Shown here: positions 23,027 through 34,279 of the stretch, piece by piece
How the letters are laid out: each line of letters begins with the position of its first letter
How positions within the stretch are numbered: position 1 is the stretch's first letter
DNA from: Zhengitettix transpicula
Taxonomy: Eukaryota > Arthropoda > Insecta > Orthoptera > Tetrigidae
Direction of reading: 5' to 3'
Length of the DNA: 64,000 bases
Assembly (NCBI GenBank): GCA_037074705.1
Contig: CM073591.1
Coordinates: forward strand, 81,574,532-81,638,531
Program-made: the position numbers and the translations under genes
The notes under the pieces: model-generated
Databases searched by the model: none
What the model was told of the DNA's origin: nothing
Seen by the model: only the letters and a program-made list of their open reading frames with translations

Positions 23027-23203
23027 TGTAACATGACAGTTGGGCTTTAACGATTAGTAGTCATTTTTCATTGTGTTTGATGTATTGTCGGCGGCGTTTC
23101 TAGGCCAATGCGCGCGGGAAACGCTATTTTGCACTGAATAAGGACAGAATGTACTGGGCCCTGTCAATAAAGGTTGTATTTGAGTATTGAGAAACTTATT
23201 ACA
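23027..23203 (+). mobile_element. Candidate very short solo LTR (TRIM-like)
   Basis: A 177-base block starts TGTAACATGACAG and ends CTTATTACA, giving a 5-bp TGTAA/TTACA terminal inverted repeat. It is GC-richer than its surroundings and has an AATAAA signal at 23166-23171, 32 bases before the end. These are LTR features at the size seen in terminal-repeat retrotransposons in miniature. The left flank is a TA microsatellite and no target-site duplication is visible, so this remains a hypothesis. Confidence 0.3.
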
Positions 23204-24039
23204 CGATGTATGAGAATAAGGAGACAATACAAATCATTGTATCAGAAATTTGCTACATAATATTCACGCAGATATAAATATTTCTCATATCTCGAACATA
23301 AATTTTTTTTATCAGTAAATGATAATTTTATTCAGAAATTACCCGGCAGTCAATTAAATGTGGATTTCATAGAGATTCGCCTATAAAATATAATTACTGT
23401 GCTGCTACGGTGGCTAAAGATTATCATGTGATCCATTGTTTGCCACAATATATAAAGTACGCTCAGGGCTATTAGGATGCTTTGAAAGTATTTTTTCTTC
23501 ATTACGCTTTTACAGGTTTAGACGATGTGTCAACAATATTTCAACTACATTTGCATGTTATTGCTATAATTTTTTATACAAAAATTTTTATTAGTAAGGA
23601 AGTGATAGAAAATATGTACAGATATTTAGCTTAATCCTTTATTGAATACGGAGAAAAATGTTGAGATTTGTACAGGAGGGATCACTTAAAATAAGAGGCA
23701 GAATAGAGTGGAGAAAATGTTTTGTGCAGAAGTGGAGGGGAAACCATAAAAATGGAAGTCGCTATCCAAAAATAAAATGTGGCCAGGTTACACATTTTAC
23801 ATAAAAATAGCGAAATCTTAATTAAATTAATTTCAACTGTGTAGACTGTTAGCTACAATCTATCAATAACAGGTTGCAGCATTACATAAAATATTGGCGC
23901 TCAACTATTACAACCGTGGCATATAGGAAATCGTCATTCAGAGCTGTAAGATTCAAAAATGGAAATCATAAACCGGTCATTTTAAAAATAAATAAATACG
24001 ATGCGACAGACGTTTTATGCGTTGAGGCGCCAAAACTGG
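23204..24039. other. Gene-free AT-rich stretch
   Basis: No recognisable structure. Confidence 0.5.
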
Positions 24040-24240
24040 TAAATGTTGAAGGGGTAAAATGTTTTTTTCCAACAGGACGGTGCCACATGTCACACAACAC
24101 GCACGAAATCGCAGTTACACGAAAGCTATGTGAACCGTATCGTGCGATCGCATCCCTTTCGACTTCCTCCTGTGGTGTTGTCAGGAATCACAGGGTTGTG
24201 AGAAAGACTCAGGAACGTTCCGCGTCCCATCGATTTACCA
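24040..24240 (+). pseudogene. Tc1/mariner/IS630-type transposase remnant
   Basis: In one plus frame the text reads MFFSNRTVPHVTQHARNRSY and, after a stop, DRIPFDFLLWCCQES. This resembles the insect transposase stretch that usually contains FQQDGAPPHxxxxVRN and later SPDLTPLDFFLWG, with both catalytic Asp surroundings damaged. Another frame is open over the same place (23874-24284) but carries no motif. A few dozen residues at most are aligned by eye, so the class is likely but not certain. Confidence 0.4.
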
Positions 24241-24289
24241 CTCAATATATGGGTTTCGAGAATCCGTTAAAATCAGAGATTTAGAATAA

Positions 24290-26302
24290 ATTTATATTTT
24301 AAACACAAATCTCAATGATTACTTGATATGTATTATAAAGAAATATTGCTCGTTGTATGGTGTTTTCATTGTTGTAATTTTAGCTCTGACACATTTGTTG
24401 GTACAACCTTTATAAATAATTCCGTGAATGAATTTTTCTACTTCTTTTCTGTTCGTCCGTTATTCTTCCTATTGCCACTTTAATCTCTCTGCCAAAGCTT
24501 CCGCTGTTAATCGAGGAATGTTTCCCTCTATGCTGTAGATCAAAACTGTCCTCGTCCGCTGTCTCTTCGTTCAATGTGCCTTTTACGGGCGACGTTTTCA
24601 TTCCCCTAAGTCTGATACTGTTCTTCTGATCCTCGTAGGCCATGTCTTATTCTTTTCATTCCACAACATGTCGCGCTCCATATTACGTTGCGTAACACGA
24701 ATTATGAGCTTTATTTTTCTATTGCGTGACTCGATTCGGGGAGGAAATATAAGCTGAAAAATTTGTTATTTAATCAATTACTGTGCATTCAGTTATAATA
24801 CTCAGGGTTTTTAAATGCCAAGCGTTTATACAATATTATTGTTACACAAAACATGAAATATTTCAAGCCTTAATGCCCTCGAATCTTCTCACCTATTTTA
24901 GACTATGATCTCACGACAGCTACGTCATCTACACATTGGTTTAACGGGTTTTCGAGCAGCATTCTACCTCTGCACCGCCCACAGCTCTTTGCTATCCAAT
25001 TAGTAGTAATAAGTGATGCTTATCAACGGCAACAGGTTCACGCTCAACGTCAATTACTCAAAATATTCTCTTTTTGCAGCGCATTTCTGAGTCAAAGTGC
25101 AGATGCTGTTGTTTTCAGAAATATGCAGCTGTAGTTAAGTCCAAAAAAGTAGTTAGATATGAATGTTAAAAAAATTACAAAAAGAATATTTAATATACAT
25201 CTCCCTTGATGAATACAGAGCAAAATAAATCAAAATCTGTTTTTCGTCAATACTCATTTACTAAAAAATTAATTTAAAGCGTTGATCTCCAATAGAAACT
25301 TAATCACAGAAGTTACCCTTATCCAGATGTATTTCAACTGTAAAGCTCAGATAATTCTGATAGTGACCAGTAATTAAAAAATATGGCACAGTTTACAAAA
25401 ACAGTTTCAGAATAAATGGCCAATGTTTCGACTTACTGGACTAGAGCATTTTAATTTTAAGAAAAAATGTTTATAAAGACGAAAATACAGGTGTAATTTA
25501 TTCCATAAACTTTGAAGCTTGCTATTTAGGCCAGGATCGTAATGCAAAGCTAAAGAAAGCATAAACTCACAAAACGATACACGAATGTTTTGAAAAGTGG
25601 AGCGCTTGAAATATTAACCCTTCAAATTTTTTTAGAAGTGTGGTATTTTTTAAATAATAAAATCATGACATTTACAGGTTAATTTTTTATTTACAATTAC
25701 TTTCTGTATATGAGAAAATTAAATGACGAGCCCTTTAAAATAAAATAAAACAGTCGCCTTCATCATAAAGTTTAAATCTGACCATGTATTACGAAATGAG
25801 TAAAGCACGTATTCTAACAACGTTCTAAGTACTATTCAGGAAGGGTTTGACAAGCTTTAGACAACAAAATGCCAATTTTGGAGTTCAAGTGACAAGTGTA
25901 TATTTGTTAAACAATGTGCTGCAGACCGCAGCCTGTCCTGCATCTCAAAGCAAGAAAGCCTTCGACCTCCACATTCTTTGATGTGGCATGCAAGTTCTAG
26001 ACATTGTCGTTTAATCGTGCTTTCATTGGACTTCAACCGTTTTCCCATAGACGCTGACGACAGTAGCACGTGAACAGCTGCCCAGTTTCGCCGTTTCTGA
26101 GGTGCTCCTCCCCAGACGCCAGGCCATCTGTGCCCTTTGCAAAGTCTATTGACAGTGGATTCCTCATTTTCGGCACATACCTCCATTACTTTGATTCCTC
26201 ATTCGAATCTTCTCCCATTGTATACTTCCCTTATCGCGTCACGTTTGTCGTAACGTCATCAATCAATCTCGCGGTGGACAGTGGTCATAATGTTGTGGCT
26301 AA
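24290..26302. other. Gene-free stretch
   Basis: Mostly AT-rich. A slightly GC-richer open frame at 25857-26186 on the minus strand (109 codons, KGHRWPGVWGGAPQKRRNW in it) shows no domain I know and has an overlapping plus-strand frame. No call made. Confidence 0.45.
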
Positions 26303-27022
26303 GGGTGCCCCTAGACGATCAATATTTTCGTTAATAATATTTCTTAATATATTTCTGGGACGACACACACGTTGTAATATTATTACTCAATAAATTAGTT
26401 TACGACTGACACTTCTACAGTCTATCAGAATGGTATTTTGTGACGTACACTGTTCTTGGAAACTTCAATTTTTCTTAATACCACAATGTTGTATCTAGTA
26501 CGTCATCTACTCCAGAATTCTTCGTCCATTTCAATTCTTTTCCTAAAGTTAGTGCATAACGAATTAAATTTTTTAACTAACTGCAACTTATCATATGGAT
26601 ATTTCTCTCTACATTTACAAAGAAAAAGCACGTATTTATCATTTTTTTAATATTATGTTAAAAATAATCATTGCTTTTAATAATACTGTGATGTAGCTCT
26701 ATATATGGTAAAATACATTTATATCTTCGTGTTTCTTCGTAGCCACCGCATTAAGTAAACTGTAAAATGATTAATCAGCACGTCCTCACTGTAGTACGAT
26801 GATTATTGCGTGGTTGTGGAGATAGAACTCAACCAATATTGGGCAATATCACCCACATAAGTTACCATAATTTTAATGTTGCACAATAAATATCTAACTC
26901 TTTTTTATTGATTCAATATATTGTGCAATATTTCAATATGATCTTCAGACGGGCAATATTATTGTGTAATATCAATTATTGTGCAGTATATTGACAATAA
27001 TATTTAACGTCTAGCGGCCGCT
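26303..27022. mobile_element. Non-autonomous DNA transposon, TAA-flanked (PIF/Harbinger-like)
   Basis: The left end GGGTGCCCCTAGACGATCAA and the right end, read inverted, AGCGGCCGCTAGACGTTAAA form imperfect terminal inverted repeats of about 24 bases around a shared CTAGACG core. TAA flanks both sides (26300-26302, 27023-27025), matching the TWA target duplication of PIF/Harbinger elements. The interior has no transposase but is dense in CAATATT/AATATTG palindromes near both ends (26837-27006), which adds sub-terminal fold-back structure. Length 720 bases. Superfamily assignment is inference from the TSD. Confidence 0.5.
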
Positions 27023-27190
27023 TAAGAAGTGTGCTTTCTGCAATATGTTCCGTAAAATAAATAGTGGCCAATTAACACTAAAGTCAATTACGTAAAGATT
27101 AACATACCTATTATAGCCAACAATAATTGTGTTTGTATTCGTTTTTATTTACATTACAGATGATAATGGGTATGTTGATAAGTACTATTC

Positions 27191-27428
27191 TTAAATAAAA
27201 TACGTACCACACAATGCTTCTGCCATACTTGTTGCTTTCGTCAGTTGATTCCAGTAAAAGAAGAGCCGTTAGAACAATCCACTGCAGAAACAATTGACTA
27301 ACTCAAAAGAAAATTTGGTTTGATTATCACTTGATTTGTGCGGTTTGTCGTTCTTACGGGTCTTCCATTCCTTGAATCACCTGACGCAAGCAACAAGGAT
27401 CGCAGAAACGTTGTGCGGTATTTATTTA
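27191..27428. repeat. Palindromic Penelope-like repeat with spacer
   Basis: The left arm (27191-27253: ACCACACAATGCTTCTGCCA, TTGCTTTCGTCAGTTGATTC) and right arm (27374-27428: GAATCACCTGACGCAAGCAA, CGCAGAAACGTTGTGCGGTA) are inverted copies of each other, roughly 80% alike by eye, around a 120-base spacer. The right arm has CTGACG...GAAACGTTG, resembling the conserved block of Penelope-like element terminal repeats. Relatives occur at 10911, 38115, 41478 and 55561. Confidence 0.5.
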
Positions 27429-27828
27429 GGACTTCATTTACTTCTGTAATTAAAACACGCGTATTGCGTCAGTATAAGTGGTTATTATCCTGTGTATAAA
27501 AACGTTATATTGTTTCATCGAATTCCGCCGTTCTCTTGCGAAAAGCGGACAAATTAAGGATTTGTCTAGTGAAGGAATAGTAAGTACTGTATTGTTATTG
27601 CATGCGGTTAAGTGCTTGTCTGCTGTAGTCTAGCGCCAATTCTGCGATCTAAATTAAATAAGAACTTAATCTCGTACAAAGTTTGAATTGGCGGTAAGTT
27701 TAGCGACCTATGATTAAAATAAATTATTAGTTTGTTTATGTACAGAATTATTTCTGTAGAAGAAATGTTACATAGGGGGTCATTAGAAATAACATAAGTG
27801 GGGCATGGTAAAAAATAAGGTTGGGAAT

Positions 27829-28453
27829 CCTAAGGTCTAATAATACACACTTGTATACAACGTCGCACGTCTGAAAGCGTGTCTATTTACAAGAATTTGT
27901 CGTGCGATTGTCTATAGACATTGTCTAGATTTTGAAACATTGTTGCGCAATATTTCATAGGATGGTCCCCAATTATCTGTGAGTTCTAGAGAACGCTCTG
28001 TTAATTTCCTTCATTTTTGCTTGTGTATTATCTAGATGCGGCCAAGTTTCACTTTTAATACAAGATTATCATCTTGTTTGTGGGAAGTGAATAATCCAGA
28101 ATATAAAAATCGCACTAATAAGATAATAGTTATTGAAAAGCTAGCGAAAAGATATGAGCGTAGGTAACACAGAACAAAAATATACCATTTGAAAACAGCA
28201 TTTTCATCGGGAGCATTAAAAAATTAGTCAGGTAAAGAAGAGCAGGGCATCTTCTGTAAGAAAACTTGGTTTGTATACGAACACCTGTTATTAATATTAG
28301 GACTAACAATTCTGAGAATTGTCTCAAGTCTCCGATTTCAGACGGGAGACCAATGTTTTGCGATTTTGCAAGAATTTGTCGCGCAATTGTCTGTAGACAT
28401 TGTCTAGATACAAAATCGCGCGACTTTGTATACAAGTGTGTACTAGGCCTAAG
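27829..28453. mobile_element. Terminal-inverted-repeat element, non-autonomous
   Basis: Left end AATACACACTTGTATACAAC (within 27835-27866) and right end, read inverted, CCTAGTACACACTTGTATAC form a terminal inverted repeat of about 30 bases. CCTAAG is found at both edges (27829-27834, 28448-28453), possibly a 6-bp target duplication. A 41-base motif (CAAGAATTTGTCGYGCRATT then GTCTRTAGACATTGTCTAGA) occurs at 27890-27930 and again at 28369-28409 in direct orientation. No transposase seen; the open frames inside are short. Superfamily unknown. Confidence 0.5.
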
Positions 28454-29216
28454 CAATGTAAACACAAATTACTATTTATTATAAGGGTAGAAATGTGCAT
28501 ATTTTTTTTGTAAATATAAGGAACTGCATACGTAATGTAGGACTCGCCGAATATTTCCTCGGTGTCCTCATTTCCAGTTTAATATTTTGGAGACTTTTTC
28601 AAATGCTGCTGTGAATAGTGAATGTGATGTGGAATCGCTTTGCCGATATTAAAGTCCTTGGTACTCTTTTTGGTTCCTTGCTTGCACATTCACCGCGACG
28701 TAGATATTGGTGTGCTGCTTCCTGGGCTTTATTGCCGTCGACATATTGACCCCGTGAAGGCCGTTATCAAATACATTATAAATCCTTTTAGTTATAACCG
28801 ACAGAGAAATTGTAATATCTGCAGCGTTATGGGTTAAGTTGACTCGGTAAAATGTTAAAGGAGAAATTCTTTCAATTATATGTCAAGCGTTATTGTATGT
28901 CATTATCATTTAACAGCATTCTTTGAAACATGATCTGTTTACTTGTAGCTCGTCTTCTGAGAAAAAAGCCACGCCTGCGGTGGTGATTCCTCTGGAAGCT
29001 GTCCGAAGCACAGTGTCTGATTAGATGGCTCTGGTCAGCATCTCTGTTACGTAACTCCCTGCTGAGTGGCAGCAAAGACCACGTGTAGAATGGTGACTGA
29101 TGCGTCAACGAAGAAAACAAGCGTCCAGCAGGTGAGCAACAGCGAATATTCATATTTGCGTTTTGTTACAGTTGAAGTTTATGAAGTAGGATGTGTGGAG
29201 TTTATACAGGTGATAG
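28454..29216. other. Gene-free stretch
   Basis: Open frames at 28640-28837 (+) and 28890-29153 (-) have no known motif. The region is somewhat less AT-rich but I cannot support a gene. Confidence 0.4.
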
Positions 29217-29861
29217 ACCGTTGGTATTGATCGAAAGGCAGCGACTGACTAGAGTTGAAACGCGGCAATACCAGACAGTGCGAAACGAGAAAAATACAAG
29301 TTAAATTCTTGATAAATTGGCTTAGGTGACGTACTAAGCCATTAAGTCATTCTACACACATGAAAAACCCCTCAAATTACTATGAGCAGAATTGGAACAT
29401 ATAAAACGATGAGGATCATCTATAAATGTTAATTACAGTAACAAGGAAAATTTTGGTAATGTAAATAAAATTAAATTTAAGTTTCCGTGAAATAGAACAA
29501 GAATTTTAAAAAAAACGTGGGCATGTATTAACCGTTTTCTTAAATCTGTATTTGTTGCTCGAAAGTTCCTCTTAAATACTCTTGATAACTTGTAGACTGG
29601 ACTGAGTAGACCATGTCAAAAAAATAGTAATTGGCAAAGAAGATATTAAATACAATTATAATATCACGACCATAAGAGTTGACCTCTGTTTCTATTGGAA
29701 CAGTCGGTAAGCTGCCTCCTAAACTGGTCGAGGAAAGGAGAAAGGAGCCTTCCTCGCTGCTTTATGCCATAAGATAAATTCATTAATCTCCATATCAAGT
29801 ATTTGTTCAACCCCGCCTCCTACAACAGAGCTGATAATTTGAGGTTTCATCAGGAGTCCAT
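29217..29861. repeat. Local duplication, copy S1 (with family D fragment)
   Basis: This is the fullest copy of a locally repeated unit. Part a (29217-29540) starts ACCGTTGGTATTGATCG. Part b (29540-29747) includes GTAGACTGGACTGAGTAGAC and ends in a family D fragment (TGGAACAGTCGGTAAGCTGC, 29680-29747). A short part c (29820-29861, GAGGTTTCATCAGGAGTCCA) follows. Parts b and c recur at 30462-30767; parts a and c recur at 30768-31195. Confidence 0.75.
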
Positions 29862-30443
29862 TACAGCGATGGACCTGTTTAAGCTAAAGATACTACCTGT
29901 TCTGACGTAAGGCCTAGAATTAGTAGAAGAATACCTCACGTACAGACAACTGGAAGATCTGGAGCGGGTAAAGGCTAGATACCTGAAAAGAATTTTAAGA
30001 GTTCCACAAAATTCAAGATCGAGGCTAGTGTACGAGCTTACCAGGGAGACCTTCCTAATAGAGGATTTAAGATATGATCTGATACTACCAGCTGGTTCCA
30101 GTTTCAGACAGCTTTTACAGGATCTGTATGAGAGGAAAAGGAACATACTGGAGGACTTCTATGCAACATCTGCTATGCAGGACAGGACATGGATGGAAGC
30201 CAACCATGAACTACGCCACACGAAGACGAGACTGGCGATCCATGGCTTTCACCATAAAGTGTGTTTAAACAAAGTATTTCATGAACCAAAAGACGAGTGT
30301 GTGTGTGAATTGTGTTTAGAAGCTTGTGAAAGATATCATATTGTAAAATGTAGGAATAGACGAAAATCTATCGTAGCTTACAGCAAGGAAAGGTTGTAAT
30401 GTAATGCACGGCATGTGTGCGCTTCCAATATATTATTATTATT
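29862..30443 (+). mobile_element. LINE fragment: RT C-terminus with zinc-finger end
   Basis: The frame from 29866 reads MDLFKLKILPVLT-stop-GLE (TAA at 29908-29910), LEDLERVKARYLKRILRV, RSRLVYELTRETFLIEDLR, and finishes CVCELCLEACERYHIVKC before a stop at 30397-30399. This is the post-RT region of a non-LTR retrotransposon ending in a Cys/His knuckle. A short (ATT)n tail follows at 30430-30443. The flanks GAGTCCATTA and AATGTTAAACAAGATATATG are contiguous in the duplicates at 30701-30750 and 31130-31175, so this is an insertion into copy S1. One stop in roughly 180 codons suggests moderate age. Clade not determined. Confidence 0.75.
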
Positions 30444-31200
30444 AAATGTTAAACAAGATATATGTATTAACCGTTTTCTTAAATCTGTATTGGTTGCTCA
30501 AAAGTTCCTCTTAAATACTCTTGATAACTTGTAGACTGGACTGAGTAGACCATGTCAGAAAACAAATAGTAATTGGCAAAGAATATATTAAATAAAATTA
30601 TAATATCACGACCATAAGAGTTGACCTCTTTCCATTGGAACAGTCGGTAAGCTGCCTCCTAAACTGGTCGAGGAAAGGAGAAAGGAGTTCTGATAATTTG
30701 AGGTTTCATCAGGAGTTCATTAAATGTTAAACAAGATATATGTTAGACCTTAATTTATAATTTAAGAACCGTTGGTATTGATCGAAGGGCAGCGACTGAC
30801 TAGAGATGAAACGCGGCAATACCAGACAGTGCGAAACGAGAAAAATACAATTTAAATTCTTGATAAATAGGCTTAGGTGACGTATTAAGCCATTAAGTCA
30901 TTCTACACGCATGAAAAATAACACCTCAAATTACTATGAGCAGAATTGGAATATATATATAAAACAATGAGGATGATCTATAAATGTTAATTACAGTAAC
31001 ATGGAAAATTTTGGTAATGTAAGTAAAATTAAATTTAAGTTTTTGTGAAATAGAACAATAATTTTAAAAAAACGTGGGCATGTATTAACCGTTTTCTTAA
31101 ATCTGTATTGGTTGCTCGAAAGTTCCTTGAGGTTTCATCAGGAGTCCATTAAATGTTAAACAAGATATATGTTAGACTTTAATTAATAATTTAAGAACAA
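30444..31200. repeat. Local duplication, copies S2 and S3
   Basis: S2 (30462-30767) repeats part b, including a second family D scrap (30620-30689, ATTGGAACAGTCGGTAAGCT), then part c. S3 (30768-31122) repeats part a (ACCGTTGGTATTGATCGAAG) followed at 31124-31195 by part c. Identity with S1 is high throughout. The order is rearranged rather than simple tandem. A dispersed copy of the part c end lies at 62141. Confidence 0.75.
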
Positions 31201-31797
31201 AACTACATTCAATGAAGTGAAGTATTGTGAATCTAAAATAATAATATATTTTAATATGTGTTAACAAGATTTATCGTAAACAATTATATAAAACTGATTG
31301 AATTTACAATCAAATTTCCTCATCAGCCTAGAAGTAAAATCATAGCAATGAAATTAATCAAATATAAATTTTTCTTAGAAACAAGTGATTTTAGCAGTTT
31401 TTTGCGTTCCATGCATCAGGTAATCCAAAAAGGTTGTCGTCTTAATTCCCGTCTTTGTCAAGCTGATTTAATTCAATTTTCCCAAGGCTATTCAGTGAAA
31501 TTTTACACTGTTGTTAGTCAGAGGCGAAATAAAAATATTTACGATATTAAATAAATGTTTATAAAAATTTTACGTGTTATATAATTAAATCAATAACAAA
31601 AAAAACAATGCCGCTTCATTCGGTGCGCTATTTTGCCGTAGTTTCAGTAATAACTCCATATAATCACAACCATTCGTTTTATACTGTTTATATTGCTTAT
31701 TGAATTTGCGTACTGTAAGTATTTAAAATTCATATATGAGTGTATTCAGAAACTTAGTATTTATGATATTCTCTCGTATTTGAAACGTTTGCAATCT
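31201..31797. other. Gene-free stretch
   Basis: A 98-codon open frame (31258-31554) rich in Lys, Ile and Phe without recognisable motif. No other structure. Confidence 0.45.
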
Positions 31798-32465
31798 TAT
31801 AAGCTCTCGCATGTGTAAGTTTCCTGGAGAGATGGAGGGGGCTATTCTTCGAGGATGCTTTCTTCTCTCTCGAGTTTTGGTTTTTACGCTGACTCAGTTC
31901 AATTATAACAAGTCAATGTTATGCAGAATTCGATGAAATTTTATAATGTTTACATTCAGAGGCGTAATTATTAATTAATAAAATAATTTATTGGCTAGAA
32001 TATCAGAACTGTAGTAAAAAGGTTCCCAAAAGCGGAGGCACCTCGGTCAGTTTTGAGAGGTGTATGTGTCCGGTATTCGCAGAGCTTGGCCATACGATGA
32101 ATGTTGTCTTCGAAAGAGTTCTCGGGTTTCAAACGGGTATCAACAGCGGTTCATCTGCGACTACTCCGGGAAAGCCATCGGTCATTGATAATAGTTGTCC
32201 TCTGTTTCTATTGGAACAGTCGGTAAGCTGCCTCCTAAACTGGCCGAGTAAAGAAGAAAGGAGTTCTGAGACCCATTACCATCATCATAATGGCGTGGGA
32301 AAAGTACCAAGTACCCGACCTTCCTGATGCAGGTTTTCTAGGCAAATTACGGTATGATCGTTGATGTATAATTTGGGGGCAATACCGCATCGGCACTTTC
32401 AAATTTCCTTCCTATATTATAAGAGGGGGTTGCCACTACGTGGATTACCCTAATGTAGTCTGTCT
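31798..32465 (+). mobile_element. Family D retroposon, old interrupted copy
   Basis: Sense plus, strongly diverged. Leader and start of body at 31798-31885 (CTCGCATGTGTAAG...GAGAGATGGAGGGGGCTATT, GAGGATGCTTTCTTCTCTC). An AT-rich insertion of about 135 bases follows, then GGTTCCCAAAAGCGGAGGCA from 32021 to the family's 3' end (GTGGATTACCCTAATGTAGT, 32465). Much more decayed than the copies at 19304 or 21733, so family D was active over a long period. Confidence 0.7.
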
Positions 32466-32590
32466 TCAACACACATATGCCCCGCTTTCTGCCAAACTGT
32501 AGAGCGAGGACTAGGAGCACGTAAGCCATCTACTCCAGTCCCGGGAGGAATAAATTCCTCTTCCCGGCTTTAAGCCAGGGATTTGAATAT

Positions 32591-32969
32591 AAGGTCTCTA
32601 TAAGCCGTGACACCTGATCTGAATTTGAGTCGCAGACGACGTTGGGCATTTGGTAAGACTTGGTTTTGAGATCCTATTGGACCAGTCGGCCAGCTGCCCT
32701 CTTAATCCGGTCGAGGCATGGAGTCGGGAATACAGCAAACCTAACTCACGTTATCTGAAGGGCGAAGGACAAGCAACAAATACTCGTTTTACCTGATGCA
32801 GCTTTCTCTAGGGTTTTCCCTGCATTTGGGACGGGTAGGATCGTAAAATATAGCCCGGGGGCGCTAGTCACCACATGGCTACCTTGCTCTCACTTCCACT
32901 TCCCCCTTTTTCCACCCCTTACTAAACAATCAAAGCGGATAACCCTCATGTAGCCTATACTTAAAAAAA
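32591..32969 (+). mobile_element. Family D retroposon, second old copy
   Basis: Diverged body and 3' end in sense orientation: TAAGCCGTGACACCTGATCT, GGACCAGTCGGCCAGCTGCC, TAGGGTTTTCCCTGCATTTG, ATAGCCCGGGGGCGCTAGTC, and an end TAACCCTCATGTAGCCTATA with an A-tail. Head-to-tail with the copy before it, separated by 125 bases of unrelated sequence. Confidence 0.7.
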
Positions 32970-32972
32970 TCT

Positions 32973-33050
32973 CTCCTTTCTATCCGCAGCTATACTATTA
33001 AATAAAAAAGGCCTGCACGTGGATGCCCCTCTTGTATTCTGTTACTAAAA
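32973..33050 (+). mobile_element. Family D retroposon, 3'-end fragment
   Basis: CTATACTATTAAATAAAAAA, GCACGTGGATGCCCCTCTTG and CTGTTACTAAAAG correspond to the last ~75 bases of the element. Third member of this head-to-tail cluster. Confidence 0.5.
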
Positions 33051-34279
33051 GAATATTTGTTTAATGTTTGGAAACCAATTATATTAAAAATTTTGTTGTT
33101 CAAATGATTGGAATCAACACTATGTTGTGTACAATGAACTTTTTAACTGTACAAATACACAAAAATGGCATGTGCTCTGAGTGCTTTGTTAGCAAAATAA
33201 AAATTTTAATTAAAATCCGTACAATATTATATTTGTATTGTACTTTTGATGTGTACATTCGCGAATTAGGGGGCGCGTTGCTTCCGTCCGTTGGTTGGCC
33301 TGTGAACCGAGCCGCCTAGTGTAATATAGCAGCGTAACGTGGTTCTTGGATATTAATCTTATTTTTTTATTAATTATTAAAATAATTTATTGGCTAGTAT
33401 ATTAGAATAAAAAGCACAAGAGACGTTCAGAATACAAGGGAAAGTGTTGAATGGAAAATAGACTATATTTTTCTAAGTACCTGGAAAATAGGTGTTTCGC
33501 TTTATCACGTAAAATCAGTCTTATTTAAGAAAAATATGTTCAGCCAGGTTGTAACTAGTCCGTTTACTTTAAATTTCCAGTCATGTTTTTCTTTCAAAAG
33601 TAGGAATTCAATATTTATTTTCGGGTTCTGTTATAGAACTTCTGTCTTCCGTTATAAAGCAAGAAGACGTCAAGGCCTCCGGTAGGCCCGAATTCAAGGC
33701 CGAGTAATAAAACCTTGATTTGCCAATTGAGACGGACACCAGCCTAATCACAAAACTTGGTGATGTTAACTGAATGCAGAAGAGAGCAATTCTGATAAGC
33801 ACTGGTGTTTCAAATATAACTACTAATTAAATATTGGATATTATATCGATTTAATTTTTTTTTAGATTCTAGTTCCAAATTGAAATGCGTAGAAAATTAA
33901 AGAGTAATTTACTAACGGACTTTAATTTCAATTAAATATTAATTTATGTTATGTGCCACTACTTGCAATTAATTTGTTGTTTAATGCATCGATCAAATTT
34001 ATATGACTCCATATTAAAAATTGTTAGTGGAATATTTAATGCAAAGGGTAATTAAATGTCTATTTTTGAATTAATAAAACAATTGATGAACATATACAGA
34101 TAGTTTATAAGGTCATCAAATGTTTTATTAATATTTAATGCGTTTCAACAAATTCTGAGAACTGACTCATTGGTAATTGCTCAACACTTTAAAATCAAAG
34201 TACCAAAGTTTTCCCACCACTGTGGTTAAAATACTCTATATCAGTTAAACAATAAGCTTGTATGGATATTAGAAAATAA
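33051..34279. other. Gene-free AT-rich stretch
   Basis: Contains 33366-33407, a near-copy of 31965-32007 (AATAATTTATTGGCTAG core). A small GC-richer patch at 33265-33320 and short frames (33068-33319 +, 33608-33802 -) have no identifiable content. Confidence 0.45.

Noticed and set aside
25857..26186. 109-codon minus-strand frame with GHRWPGVWGG
   Set aside because: Considered as a DNA-binding or transposon domain but no family pattern holds; the opposite strand is open too.
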